This document shows, in pieces, positions 38,501 through 51,332 of a stretch of DNA of 64,000 nucleotides. This DNA is from Antennarius striatus (taxonomy: Eukaryota > Chordata > Actinopteri > Lophiiformes > Antennariidae): positions 14,730,501 through 14,794,500 of the forward strand of contig NC_090778.1 in assembly GCF_040054535.1 (NCBI RefSeq), in the 5' to 3' direction. How positions within the stretch are numbered: position 1 is the first letter of the stretch; each line of letters opens with the position of its first letter. The position numbers and the translations under genes are program-made. The notes under the pieces are model-generated. The model was not told where the DNA came from, searched no databases, and saw nothing but the letters and a program-made list of their open reading frames with translations.

Positions 38501-38591
38501 CTCTGAGTCTGCTTTGGTGAGTTTTTCCAAAGATATGTCCCTTCCCAGTGAATGACGTCTGCCTGCATATGGAACAGTAATAAGCACCCAT
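32503..38591 (-). CDS. cenatac: CENATAC (CCDC84), minor-spliceosome and centrosome factor, 11 coding exons
   Basis: Coding exons in order are 38475-38591, 37784-37950, 36954-37052, 36800-36866, 36269-36331, 35826-35893, 35610-35724, 35471-35501, 35241-35342, 34948-35080 and 32503-32623. All have GT-AG borders and matching phases, giving 360 aa (human protein 332). The N-terminus starts [14 protein letters not shown], with finger ligands C6, C9, H19 and H25. A second CxxC...H pair (C66, C69, H92, H98) surrounds [30 protein letters not shown], a coiled-coil-like EKEDEFIKQ...RAQEKHREE segment, [21 protein letters not shown] and the hallmark [10 protein letters not shown]...[16 protein letters not shown] follow. 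The C-terminal tail is Lys/Arg/Gln-rich. The known family role is recognition of AT-AC type U12 introns with TXNL4B, and control of centriole number. The last intron (about 2.3 kb) contains transposons. Confidence 0.94.
33090..34845 (+). mobile_element. Dead Tc1/mariner-type DNA transposon, interrupted
   Basis: Two blocks (about 33090-33680 and 34298-34845) match the common fish Tc1-like transposase gene. Recognisable DNA stretches include tttgtgaaagattgggtcgc, cagagcggggtcaggagatg, cttcagattagctcaagaaa and gtggaaagcatcctagaaga. Indels and stops are frequent and no long transposase frame survives. A degenerate 'gggttagggtt'-containing stretch (34325-34385) replaces part of the second half. 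The terminal inverted repeats were not identified. It lies in the last cenatac intron, on the opposite strand to the gene. Confidence 0.85.
33681..34297 (-). mobile_element. 5'-truncated LINE fragment inserted into the Tc1 element
   Basis: Minus-strand frames encode the end of a reverse transcriptase: [14 protein letters not shown] (catalytic YADD at about 34250-34261), then [20 protein letters not shown] and [14 protein letters not shown]. The insertion is flanked by AAATTTG direct repeats (33674-33680 and 34298-34304). Its 3' end is a short (CTGA)n-like tail at 33681-33697. It is a different family from the RTE-like copies elsewhere in the window; the clade is not assigned. Confidence 0.85.
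37415..37612 (+). mobile_element. 3' part of a fish SINE with (GAAT)n tail
   Basis: It contains gctgggataggctccagctc followed by a GAATGAATGAATGAAT tail, the characteristic 3' half of the same SINE type seen at 16019 and 41317. It lies in cenatac intron 2. Confidence 0.6.
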
Positions 38592-39950
38592 TTAGGCAGA
38601 GGGTAGCAACTGAAAGATATGTTACAACCGAGATGACATAAAACCCGTGACAGAAACAAATATATCCATTTCTATTTAGCCCCACAAGTATCTACTCGAC
38701 TGAAACCTTAAGAGCACTGCGGGTAAACTGCTACAGGAAGCTTGCCGTACACATATATGTCCCCCTGGGAACAAGAGCAGCGGCGGCCTGATCGATCAAT
38801 CCATCAATCACTCAATTAATCAATCCATCAATGAAGTGCCGTTCCGTTAGTTAAATTTCTTGTGTTCAAGCAAGAATAATGTGTCTGGTCATGTGTCCCC
38901 TAAAAATGTATCGCTAACAAAGGAAAGCAATAAGAAATCTAACCTCCATGTTGGCGGAACATAATAGTGGGACACCAGCGGAAGTACGTATTACACGCGT
39001 TATTACCTGCAGAACTGCCCCGTTATGAAAACATTATAGATGTAGCATTGATTAACAATTAATCTTTAAGTGAACAGCAGTGTCTTCAGCTGAGTATTTT
39101 CGAGCGTTTTTGGCGAGTACTGCTGCTCAAGAAATATTCAGAATTTATTAGATATGCATTAACATGATCTCTTGTCAACGCAGACCTGGCTTTCGCTTGC
39201 AAACCAGAAATCTAGTTGCGCAGACCGCAAAGCGGCTGTTAAAAACACACAGAAAATTTGCAGAAAATGAAACTTTCACAGAAATTAAAAAAAAATAATT
39301 TGAGAATGTATATGTCTTTACATTATTCTATGGAGAGATTGGAGACCAGTAGTGACCATAAGAGAGAAAACAAGAATGAGCGCCTGAATAAACCATTAAA
39401 GCCCACTTTTTCCACTATGTGGACAGAACTCTTCTTGTTCTTGTAAAATTTTGGGATTAAATAATACTACTATTCCACGACAACAATTGTGTCACCAATC
39501 ACTGCATTACTAAAAGAAAATGCAGAATAAAGCAGAGACATTTTCGTATGTCAGATGTGAAGAATCAGCGAGGAATGAAAAGTAGATGTTTAGATTACTG
39601 GATAGTAAAGAGACGATGGCTTTATTTTTAATGTTCATAAAGATTATTAAGGAGCGTCTGATCTTGTTAGTTTAACAAGGCAGTTGTCATTTGATAATAG
39701 TTAGATAAAGGCGCCGTGATTTTTGCTTAAAAACATCACAGTCAAGACTAGACTCAGTCAAGTGACACCAAGCCACGTGTTCGTGTGTGTTTTGTGTTTT
39801 CTTTTGTATTTATTTGTTTTAGTGATATTTTGAGTCTAATTTAATTAATCTGCCATCCACCAGAGCAATAGGTGGCAGTAATTAACCCAAAAGTTCTTTA
39901 TTTAAATTGCACATGAAACCAAAAAAAGAATGATATCTGGAAGTATACTT
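38592..39950. other. Intergenic, head-to-head between cenatac and the zinc-finger gene
   Basis: This should contain the cenatac promoter and 5'UTR, probably within about 38.6-39.0 kb. I see no TATA box or other exact element. No coding exon is recognisable; the small Lys-rich frame near 39.3 kb has no support. Confidence 0.4.
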
Positions 39951-40312
39951 GTTGGAATTACATTCATTGAGGACATGGGGTGAATTTTCTGCGCGGGTGT
40001 GGCAGAGCGAGTGCGTTCAAGGATAACAGGAATTGTTTGTACTTATGATTGTGCATCTGGGTCTGCTCAAGTATGTGGTTTCACTGAAAAGAACATCATG
40101 TGCGAGTCAGGATACACTGAAACTTTCCAGCAGACAGCAGCTGTGTGAGTCAGATAGTTGTGCACGCCCATAAAAATATAAAAGCGTGTGTGTTGCTTTG
40201 CATTGTTGTACTTTGCGAGGAGCATTCTTCTGTAAGCCTAAATACCCTGAATATTCTGCTTCAATAAATTTCGAAGATTTGAGGAATCATCAAGTGTCCT
40301 GTTCATTTAACC
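39951..40312 (+). promoter_or_regulatory. Promoter region of the zinc-finger gene, possibly LTR-derived
   Basis: A TATA-like element (cataaaaatataaaagcg, about 40170-40187) is followed about 80 bases later by AATAAA (40263-40268). The block begins TGTTGGAATTAC and has CCAAC near 40305. TATA followed closely by a polyadenylation signal is the layout of an LTR, but neither target duplication nor a second LTR is visible. As a promoter it would start transcription near 40205, giving a 5'UTR of about 280 bases. Confidence 0.35.
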
Positions 40313-40488
40313 AACGATCCTGCCATTGTCCAAGTCCAGAGACAACGAACACGAGGAGGGACTCCGAGGTGGACTGTCCAGCCGGACAAGGTCCATCTTC
40401 ATACTGCACACAAAAACTAGAATCTCAGGCTCCGTTCCCTCACGGAGTGTGATTTGATTCTGCAAGGAAGACTTGTCTCACCTCAGCA

Positions 40489-43400
40489 ATGGCAGTTCAA
40501 AGTGTGAGACAGTTCGTCTGTGATCGACTGACTGTGGCAGCGCAGGAAATACTGGGAGTCTTTGAAAGGAAATTGGACGATTATGAAGCAGAAATCATTC
40601 GTCAACGAAGAGTGTTGAATTCCATTTTTTCCTCTGAGAACAAGTCATATCAGACAGGTTGGAAAAATTACCAAGTTCTTTTAAAATGCAGTCAGTTCTG
40701 TGTCCAAACAATGTAAATCGTTGCATTCACGTTTGTTTGTTTTTTGTTAGTTTGTTTTTTTTATTGTCGAGCCTCACCTTGTAGATCATACAGGTTTAAC
40801 AGGTTTCAGTAGGTCTTGTGGTTTGGAGAGAATAATGTGATCAACTGTAATTGTGTCTGGGTAAATACATGTTCTAGATGTTTCTTAGTGGTTGACACAC
40901 ATTAAGGTTCTTAAAACCAAGGACTGAATAAAACAGATTTTTGAATGTCACTATAAACTTTTAGATTTGAGTATTTTGTCCTCCATTTACCAAAAATCCA
41001 ACAAAGTCTGAAAATACAAGACACTACAGTATATCTACCGGACAAGAAATTATACATTTTTGTGATTGAGAGGAAACTATATGAATTCCGAGGCTTTTTT
41101 TTTCTCGTCAGCAGCCAATATGATGTTACCTATTACTGTAACAACTTTTATAGTCTTGATATTTCTAACAGTTGAAAATCCAGAGCTGGACAGTTTGTTG
41201 TAATCTGGAATGAAGAACTCCACAAATACTTTTCAAAGGCTGTAATGTTGTTATTAAGGCCTATTTTATTTTCTTATGTTATTGATGGATAATCTCTCAG
41301 TTGATTAGACAAGGGCATCTAGGTGGAGCAGTATATAGCGCTGTTGTCTCACAGCAGTAAGGTTCTGGGTTCGATTCCTTTCTGTGTTCTCCCTGTGTCT
41401 GTGTGGGTTCTGTGTGGGTTCTGTGGTTTATTCCCACCTCTAAAAACATGCAGCGTTGGTGAATTAGTAACTCCAAATTGTCGCTGGTGTGACTATGAGT
41501 GTGCATGGTTGTATGTCTTTCATGTGGCCCTGCGATGAGCTAGTGCCTTATCTGGGGTGTACTCCACCCTTACCCGCATAGACAGCTGGGATGGGTTCTA
41601 ACAGACCTGTGACCTGTAAGGTGGATAGGCGGTTGTAGATCGTTGCAATTGTCTTGTCAACAAAAAAAAGAAAAAAGGATGAACGGACTGATTTTCTTCC
41701 TTCAGAAACAATGAAGCAACTAATAGCAAACATGTAGTGTGACAAAAACATTAAGGTCTAGTTAGACAAGGGCTTTTGGATGTTTCAAAGCAGACTTCTC
41801 AGGAGTACAGTCATAGACAACAGAATTGAGGCAGCATGTATGTGTATATGCGTAAGTCTAATTAAATTCAGGAACAGCAAGATCTGAAATTTTCATTGAT
41901 TTAAAAATTTAACCCTGAAAAAAAATCGCAGTCCTCATTCAAAAAAATGGTTGTGTTTCCAATTTGTACTGTCAGATACAGATTCTCTTAATCACAGCTG
42001 TTAAATATGCAGTATGTGTGAATATGTACAGCATCATTGTACCATTTCTTTGTCTATCTCTTTAGAGCTTGCACAGCAGCTGCAGGGGAGCCAGGACAGA
42101 GACTCCTGTTTGGTCCTGCCAAATCTTGCACATATTAAAGAGGAAAATGAGGACATCTGCATCAGTCAAGAACAACAGCAGGATGCGCAGAAACAGAAGT
42201 CTAATGTCACTCAATTGCCTACGTCCTCTCAGGTAATGGCCAACAGTGATTCGTCGCAGGAACTGGACTCTGCCCTAATGAATGAAACAAACAAAAATCA
42301 ATACAGCAACTCAAATGAAGACGTATTATCTGTTACCAAGTTACCTACATCCTCAGAGGAAAGTGGCCAGAGTGATCAGTTCAAGGCTTTGGACTTCGAC
42401 CTACTAGGGAATGTAGACCCTCAATCCAGCATCACAAACAAAGATGTATTATCTGACATTCAGTTGCCTCCATCTCCAGAGGAAAGTATCTGCCCTGGTC
42501 ATTTCGAGGCTTTGGACCCTCACCTAATAGCGAAGGAACATTGTCAATACAGTGATTCAAACACATATGACTCCAAAGATATATTATCTGGAAAGAGACC
42601 TGAACCAGTCCCACAGAATGATCACCAACTCCTTTATCACACCTCTTGTGCAGCTGAGATCAGATATTATACCAGCAGTCATGGAAAAGCAACAGGAACA
42701 AGTTGCAATGAGTCAACACCACATGAGAGAAGCAATTATGATCACAGGTTAGCTACAAGAACTGAGTCAACACCAATTATGAACTGGAATAAAACTTCAA
42801 CTGGAACTACTGAGCAAACAGTTAATGAAGAACATACTGTTGAAAAAGCATCAAGTAGAAGTGCTGACCCAACACCAGGAAAGGCATCATCCAAAGAAGG
42901 CACCAAACTAACACCAAATGAGAAAAGTATTGATAAGGAACCAACAATAAAGGGAAAATCTGAGCTGGCATCAAGCAAGAATAGCCTGAATGAGAGACCA
43001 ACTCAAGTAAAACAAATCTATGAAAAGAAAAGATTACCTGAAAGTTCTGTTCTGACAGAAAGTAGGCCTCCTAATGTTGGGAAAGCAACATCAAGTACTA
43101 AACCGGCACATAAAGACTACTGGGATAAGAAAACACTTCCTGGACGGTTTGAGCCAACATTTGATAAGAGTGTGAACCCAACATCAGCTACAAATACTGA
43201 GTCACCACCTAAGACAAAATGTATCTCAAACAGAGGCACCAAACTAACATCACTCAAGAAGTATGATGATGAGAACCCAACACCAGAAGGAAATAGCGAG
43301 TTGACACTAAATAGAAAAAGTCAAGACAGGAGAACAACCTCAACCTCTGAATATGCTGAATCAACGCTGAAAGATATCCATGAGAAGACAACAGCAGCTA

Positions 43401-44419
43401 AGAGAACTGAGCCAAAACCACATAAGAAACCCAATGACCGGACAATAACACCAACACCCAGGACTAATGACAAACATAGTGATGGAAGCACTGCATCAAC
43501 CACAAGCAGGAAGACCAAATTTCATAAGCGACAATACGAATGGAGCACATCAAAAGAAATCACTGACTCAATGCCAAATAAAACACGTAGGGATGAGGAT
43601 ACCACTTTGGACAAAACTACAGAGCAAATGCAAAGTGATAAACATAACAGAAGCACAACATCAATCAGCAGTAAGAAGCCAACGCCAATTCAGGAAGGTG
43701 GGAACATTTCAAAGGGTAGTGACCCTTTCAAATGTGACACGTGCGACAAAGTGATGTCTAATTTCAAGAACTACAGATTTCATATGAAATCGCACACAGT
43801 TGAAAAGACTTACAAATGCAACACTTGTGGGAAAATGTTCCGGGAGAGTTGGGATTTGAACAAACATTTAGTAATTCACTCTGATGTAAAGCCTTTCAAA
43901 TGCAAACACTGTGGCAAAGGATTCAATCGGCAGTATAATCTTGACCTGCACCTCAGGGTCCACACAGGGGAAAAGCCATTTAAATGTGATACCTGTGAAA
44001 AAAGCTTCAGCTCATTGGTGAATATGAAGAAGCACATGAGAATCCACACGGGTGAGAAGCCTTATACCTGCAGCGACTGCAAGAAGGAGTTTGCAGATTC
44101 TTCAGCATTTAAAAATCATCAGCGAGTTCACTCTGGGGAGAAGCCCTTCAAGTGTTCTTTTTGCAAGAGAAAATTTGCCACCGGGACAACTTTGAAAAGG
44201 CACATCAGAACGCACACAGGCGAAAAGCCATTTAGGTGCAGTGTGTGTGAGAAGATGTTCAGTCTGAGAACAGACTTGAAAGGACACATGAGGATACACA
44301 CCGGGGAGAAACCGTACACATGCAGTAAATGTGGAGAGCAGTTCTCCAACCGATTAAATCTCAACAAACACAAGAGTGTTCACGCCAGCGAAGCCCAAAG
44401 CTCCTCCAATACTCCTTAA
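40489..44419 (+). CDS. C2H2 zinc-finger protein with 8 fingers and a repeat-rich linker
   Basis: Two coding exons, 40489-40657 (donor GTTGGA) and 42066-44419 (acceptor ctctttag), join in phase 1 to give 840 aa. Exon 1 ([14 protein letters not shown]...[20 protein letters not shown]) is the N-terminal module common to spiny-rayed fish zinc-finger proteins; exon 2 opens with [14 protein letters not shown] and [14 protein letters not shown]. Residues about 105-231 hold three degenerate repeats of about 42 residues with [14 protein letters not shown] and (D/S)KDx[12 protein letters not shown] motif follows. Residues about 278-601 are Thr/Lys/Ser-rich with a 19-residue period. Fingers run from about residue 609 to 830 with HTGEKP-type linkers (one linker is HTVEKT, another HSDVKP); all eight keep C2H2 ligands. 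It is a likely nuclear DNA-binding regulator; target unknown. The frame extends upstream of 42066 but that part is intron. AATAAA lies at 44631. Confidence 0.88.
41317..41761 (+). mobile_element. SINE insertion in the zinc-finger gene intron
   Basis: The insert is flanked by perfect 12-bp direct repeats TTAGACAAGGGC (41305-41316 and 41762-41773). The 5' part reads gtggagcagtatatagcgct with box B-like gggttcgattcc (about 41367). The body includes ctgcgatgagctagtgcctt and cagctgggatgggttct. Sequence beyond the usual SINE end (about 41690-41761) is unexplained. Confidence 0.75.
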
Positions 44420-44630
44420 ATACATGTCTGCACGCAATACTTATGATGAAAGAGTGGTGCACGAAAGTGAAAAAAGGAATTCTAAAATAGCAATTTTTAA
44501 TTCCACAGTTTTGAGTCTTGCTAAGTTTCATGGTGGTTACTACTCTCTTTTTCAATGTCAGTGTAACTGATTGTACTAGGAAGTTTAGAAAAAAAGTGTT
44601 TTTCCTTCATTATTGGGGTAATAATCAGAG

Positions 44631-44636
44631 AATAAA
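44631..44636 (+). terminator. Polyadenylation signal of the zinc-finger gene
   Basis: The first AATAAA downstream of the stop codon, about 210 bases after it. Confidence 0.55.
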
Positions 44637-44639
44637 CTG

Positions 44640-45958
44640 GACTGTTTTATAGTTTTATAGTTCACTTTTTTTAATAAGGTTATTTCTTTCTGGTTTTAGT
44701 TTCATTTTACCCTCCGTACTTCAGTTTGAGGCTCTAACTATTTATTTCGATAAAGTGGGACAGGTATTCACAAAAAGTGTCTGCATCATTTTTTTTTTTT
44801 AATGAGTGCTCTTTCGGCCTGTATATCTCTGTAAGATATATGAATGAAGACATTAATTCCCCTCGAGGATCATTAAAGTATTTTAAAAAATACCCAATTA
44901 AACGTCTTTTAGCTGCATAATTTTTTTTTTTCCCTCAAATCGTACTTCCAGCTCGTCATCATTACTCCGCTTCAAGACTAACAGGTCCACAAACTGATTT
45001 TTAACCCCTGGTTGGCAAAAACACGTCAATTATTAGTCTCGCTTTTGAAGAAATCTCAAACATTCTCAGAACTCACACTACAGGGATTTACAACCGAATG
45101 CAAAATATTGAAAAAGAAAGGACGAACACCAGGGACCATTGGCACCATAATCATTTTAGGCTCCCAGACCTCAAACCTCAAAGTCCCCATCTCTGCCCTG
45201 GAGGACAGTGATGTCATAGTTATGGACTGGCTAGAAATAAACCCCAGTTTAATCCCCTTTTGAACACCCGTGGGTGAGTGTGAACATCCTCAGACTAACT
45301 CAGAGTAACAGAGTAACTCCAGGAACCTTTTATTTTTATGTTTAGTTTATTTAAAAGGGGACAATGCAATTTCATAAAACACATGATTACACATGGATAA
45401 AAAAAAACAGAATTAGCCAGAAGGCTAGTTTTCATCTGCAATCCCCTTTAGTGGGATTGACTTCCCACTAAAGAACATCCAGAGGTTGCATCAGTCCATA
45501 AGGCTGAGAATTACTGTTATAAACAACACCGATGGTAACAAATCAGGTTGATGACACTCTCATTCTTAGTAATGTGTTCTGTTTGTTGTTGTTTTTGCTA
45601 CTAATTAAAGTTCAACATAGGAAGGTAACACAGACAAAAGCTGGTGGTGCTTTTGAATCTTTTGAGCATGACATATCTCTGCTTCCAAAACAAACATGTT
45701 GGTATTTACTTCTGTTTGAATATGAAATGAAACAATAAAAAAAAAGACACTTGCTGTTTTCACTAGGCAAACAGAACCTGAATCATCAATTTGACAAAAA
45801 ACAAAACACATCGTTTCTATTTCAGTTGTAATTCTGTCCACAATTTCTCACCCTAGTCCAATTATTTATGCACAGCCACTGTATAAAGCCTCTTTTCGAC
45901 TCTGCTCTGCTCTTTTAACGTGACTACAGACAACTGGCACTTTACTTTCACATTTCTG
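44640..45958. other. Non-coding spacer
   Basis: No supported gene. A block around 45340-45480 (tttatttaaaaggggacaat ... cagaattagccagaaggcta) looks like a dispersed fish repeat, but I cannot name it. Confidence 0.35.
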
Positions 45959-46125
45959 TGTCACAGAGAACCTCAAGTGAGAAGCAACATTTTTGTGACA
46001 TATGTAGGAAAAGTTTCAGGGAGATATCTGTGATGACGCAAGAATCAACATTTGTGAAAGTGCCCTATATAAATGCATTCCATGCGGTAAAAGGTTTTCA
46101 CTCATGCCAGACAAAAACATAATTT
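45959..46125 (+). pseudogene. Remnant of zinc-finger coding sequence
   Basis: Short pieces in different frames read CDICRKSFRE and YKCIPCGKRFSLMPD, i.e. two broken C2H2 fingers without histidine halves. It is probably debris from a duplicated zinc-finger gene. Confidence 0.5.
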
Positions 46126-46403
46126 GGGGTGGATGATTTTGCAAAAAAATTTTTTTTAACATAATTATCATTATCAGTGTGAATTGCAATGTCAACGCAT
46201 CAGAAATGCTGTAGATTTATTGACAAATTATTTATTTCTGCCATTAAGACACAGTATCATAATTTTTTTTGGATATAAAACAACTCAAATTAACCAGCTG
46301 AAGCCATGCTGCTCATCTGTTCATGTAAATGAATTCACTTTTGTAATTTTAAGCTTCCGTTTGTAATTTTAAGATTTGTTTCCTTCCTTCCACTGAATGT
46401 CTA

Positions 46404-47473
46404 GAACTCCCACAATAATATGTCTGCAAGAAAGAGGAGGTTCTCTCAGATCAGCAGTCCTGTGACCATGAGAGGATCTCTGTTCAGGAACCTCCACAAG
46501 TTAAAGAGGAAGAGGAGACACTGCGCACCAGTCAGGAGGGGTTGTACCGAAGCAAGAGACTGATGCCTTATGTTGACTGATCAAGAGGTATTTAGTGATC
46601 AACCTCTACTTTTAGATTGTGAACAAATGCAAGGGCGAAGTGCAGTGGAGGAAGATCCTCTTGACAGCATCTGTATAAAATAGGTATGGTCTAAATCTGA
46701 CAGGATAAACTGTGGTGTATCATCAACTAACTATCAAGTCCTCTTTCATACCCTCCGTGTAGCAAGTAAACAAGATGACAGGAGACAAAATAACGGTGAA
46801 TCAGTAGTAATGACAAAAATTGTAGCGCAGCAAAAGAAGAAACGCAATGTAAAGAAAACAGCAAGGACAAATTCTGAGCTAAAAGTGAAGAACAAAAAAA
46901 AAAAGAATGATGCTAATATATCAGCTAGATGTACTGAGCCAAACCCAAAAAATCTTTTAAAGTGTGATGACTGCTCTAAATGCTTCTTGTTTTTGAAGAA
47001 CTTGGAAGTTCATAAGAGAATCCACACGGGTGAGAAGCCATTTGAATGTAACTACTGCGGCAGGATATTCACTCACCAGTCTGTGTTGTAACTCACACTG
47101 GGTGAAAGTATTGAATTGTGGGAAAAGTTTGACCAGTTGACTGAGGTAACCAAAAACATGACAACTCACACCGGTGAGAAGCCGTATGTCTGCAATAATT
47201 GCAGGAAGAAAGTCAATCAATTGTGGCGCCACCATGAAGAGACACAAGATGATTCACACGGGTGAGAAACCCTACACCTGCAGCTACTGCCAGAAGGACT
47301 TCACAGATTCCTCATCGCTGAAGTATCACCTTCAGGTGCACACGGAAGAAAAGCTCTATGAATGCCCTGGATGTAGAAAAAGATTTATGCTCAGCGCAAC
47401 TTTAAAAAGCCAAAGTAGAACCCACACAGGTAAAAACACTGCAACACTGGATAAGCGTGTGATCAACAGGTGA
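46404..47473 (+). pseudogene. Zinc-finger pseudogene related to the 40489-44419 gene
   Basis: After a preserved acceptor (gaatgtctag) the exon-2 module is readable: EVLSDQQSCDHERISVQEPP and VKEEEETLRTSQEG. An in-frame TAA already occurs at its fourth codon, and a frameshift follows at the expected PKQETDAL position. Fingers [21 protein letters not shown] and [16 protein letters not shown] end in a stop at about 47090. Further broken fingers include YVCNNCRKK; the frame then changes to [20 protein letters not shown] and a last finger with KSQSRTH, where the first His position is Gln. No exon 1 was found. The order and wording of the last fingers resemble fingers 5-6 of the intact neighbour, so it is a decayed tandem duplicate. 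Confidence 0.8.
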
Positions 47474-50085
<2,612 letters not shown>

Positions 50086-50545
50086 TAAAGGTCTCATATT
50101 ATGCTTTTTTTTTTTAGTTCATGTCATTCCAGATGTCCAACTACAATGTATTTGAAATATCTTACCCTAAAGTGATCCGTGTTCTTCAATATCTTTCAAT
50201 GAATATTAAGAAAATCACTTCCATCCCGAAAAGCTTGGTTTTAATGGTCCGTGGCTTTAAGGTCCCTGTCTCCAACCCCGTCCCCCCTCTGAGTTTCCTC
50301 AATCAACAACTCCCTCCTCCCACACGTTCACGGCGTTTTGTTTTGATCCAGTGTCGGAGCAGTCGTGAATCTGAAACTTTTATTTCAGTAACTTCGTTAC
50401 TACATATTCCGCTCTTATTTTTCTTGTATTTGTCTTTCTTGTTAACTGTTGATTTCTCTGCGCTGAGCGTGAAGCTGCTGTCAGCTGAACGTGACCCCGT
50501 TGGTCATTCTGTAAACACTACATGGGCTGATCCTACTGAGACCAA
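50086..50545 (+). mobile_element. Possible non-autonomous DNA element (left part)
   Basis: The start (aaaggtctcatattatgc followed by a T run) resembles the end of a widespread fish DNA element whose opposite end reads 'cataatatgagac'. No clear partner end was found. A 142-codon frame across this block is not supported as a gene. Confidence 0.25.
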
Positions 50546-50587
50546 TTAAATTCTACGCAATGTCGGTAAATATTGCGTAGAATTTAA
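50546..50587. repeat. Perfect 16-bp inverted repeat
   Basis: The arm TTAAATTCTACGCAAT (50546-50561) and its exact reverse complement (50572-50587) surround a 10-base loop. Confidence 0.95.
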
Positions 50588-50766
50588 AACACACAAACGT
50601 GTCTGCAAACGGTACAAAAATCAGTGGCGACGACAACTGATGTTTGACAGGATGTGATTAAAGCTGTTTCCCGACAATCGTCACGCACAATGTGCAATCG
50701 CTAGCTAACAACACCGAGCAGCGAAGCTACCGCCGCAAAGCAGCTAACAGTTACCTGTAAGTTGTA

Positions 50767-51120
50767 CAGTGCGCTCTCGTTCTTTGCGGTTAATGCATTC
50801 CAGGAACCACACACAATTAAGGAATCCGTGTTCGAGATCGCGATCTATTTATCTAATTATTTACGGTAATTTAAACGTTTATGAACCCTCCCCATACTGA
50901 TATTAAACCAGCTTTTATCTGTATTACCTTTTCACACACTCTGACAGACTGTTTAAAGCTCTTTGGTGTCTTACGGAGGTCTGAGACTCACGGAATGTAG
51001 CGCGCTTCCAGATGCCGTCAGCCAATAGAATGCGCTTACGGTATCACGTGACTGCTGACCAAAAATCCACGATGAGGTTGAGTCGCGAGTGTTGATGCAC
51101 GAATGTGTGCACAGCAATAC
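50767..51120 (+). mobile_element. Tigger-like MITE, copy A
   Basis: It starts with CAGTGCGCTCTCGTT after a TA, then tgcggttaatgcattccagg. It later shares blocks such as catactgatattaaacc, gactgtttaaagc, gccaatagaatgc and cgatgaggt with copy B at 56902. The right terminus is degraded. Class assignment rests on the TA target and the 'CAGT..CCCTCG' type end. Confidence 0.6.
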
Positions 51121-51245
51121 AAAGCGGATGAGTACTATATATTGAGCTGTTGGCTGTTGGGTGCTGTCCCTACTTTATCTGTGTCCACTACCCTACATCA
51201 ATTTAGCATTTTATTCCTAAGAAACTGTAAGTAAGAGAAAAATGC

Positions 51246-51284
51246 TGTCTCTCTCTCTCTTTCTGTCTCTCGCTCTCTCTGTCT

Positions 51285-51332
<48 letters not shown>
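51246..51332. repeat. (CT)n/(GT)n compound microsatellite
   Basis: CT-rich repeats pass into a pure GT tract. Confidence 0.9.

Noticed and set aside
39951..40320. An intact endogenous retrovirus upstream of the zinc-finger gene
   Set aside because: Only an LTR-like layout is seen; there is no gag, pol or env similarity and no second LTR nearby.
42014..42065. Extension of the zinc-finger exon-2 frame to an upstream ATG
   Set aside because: A good acceptor at 42064-42065 and phase-1 joining to the known type of first exon show this part is intron.
50121..50549. 142-codon frame
   Set aside because: It lies in a block that looks like a non-autonomous DNA element; no domain is seen.
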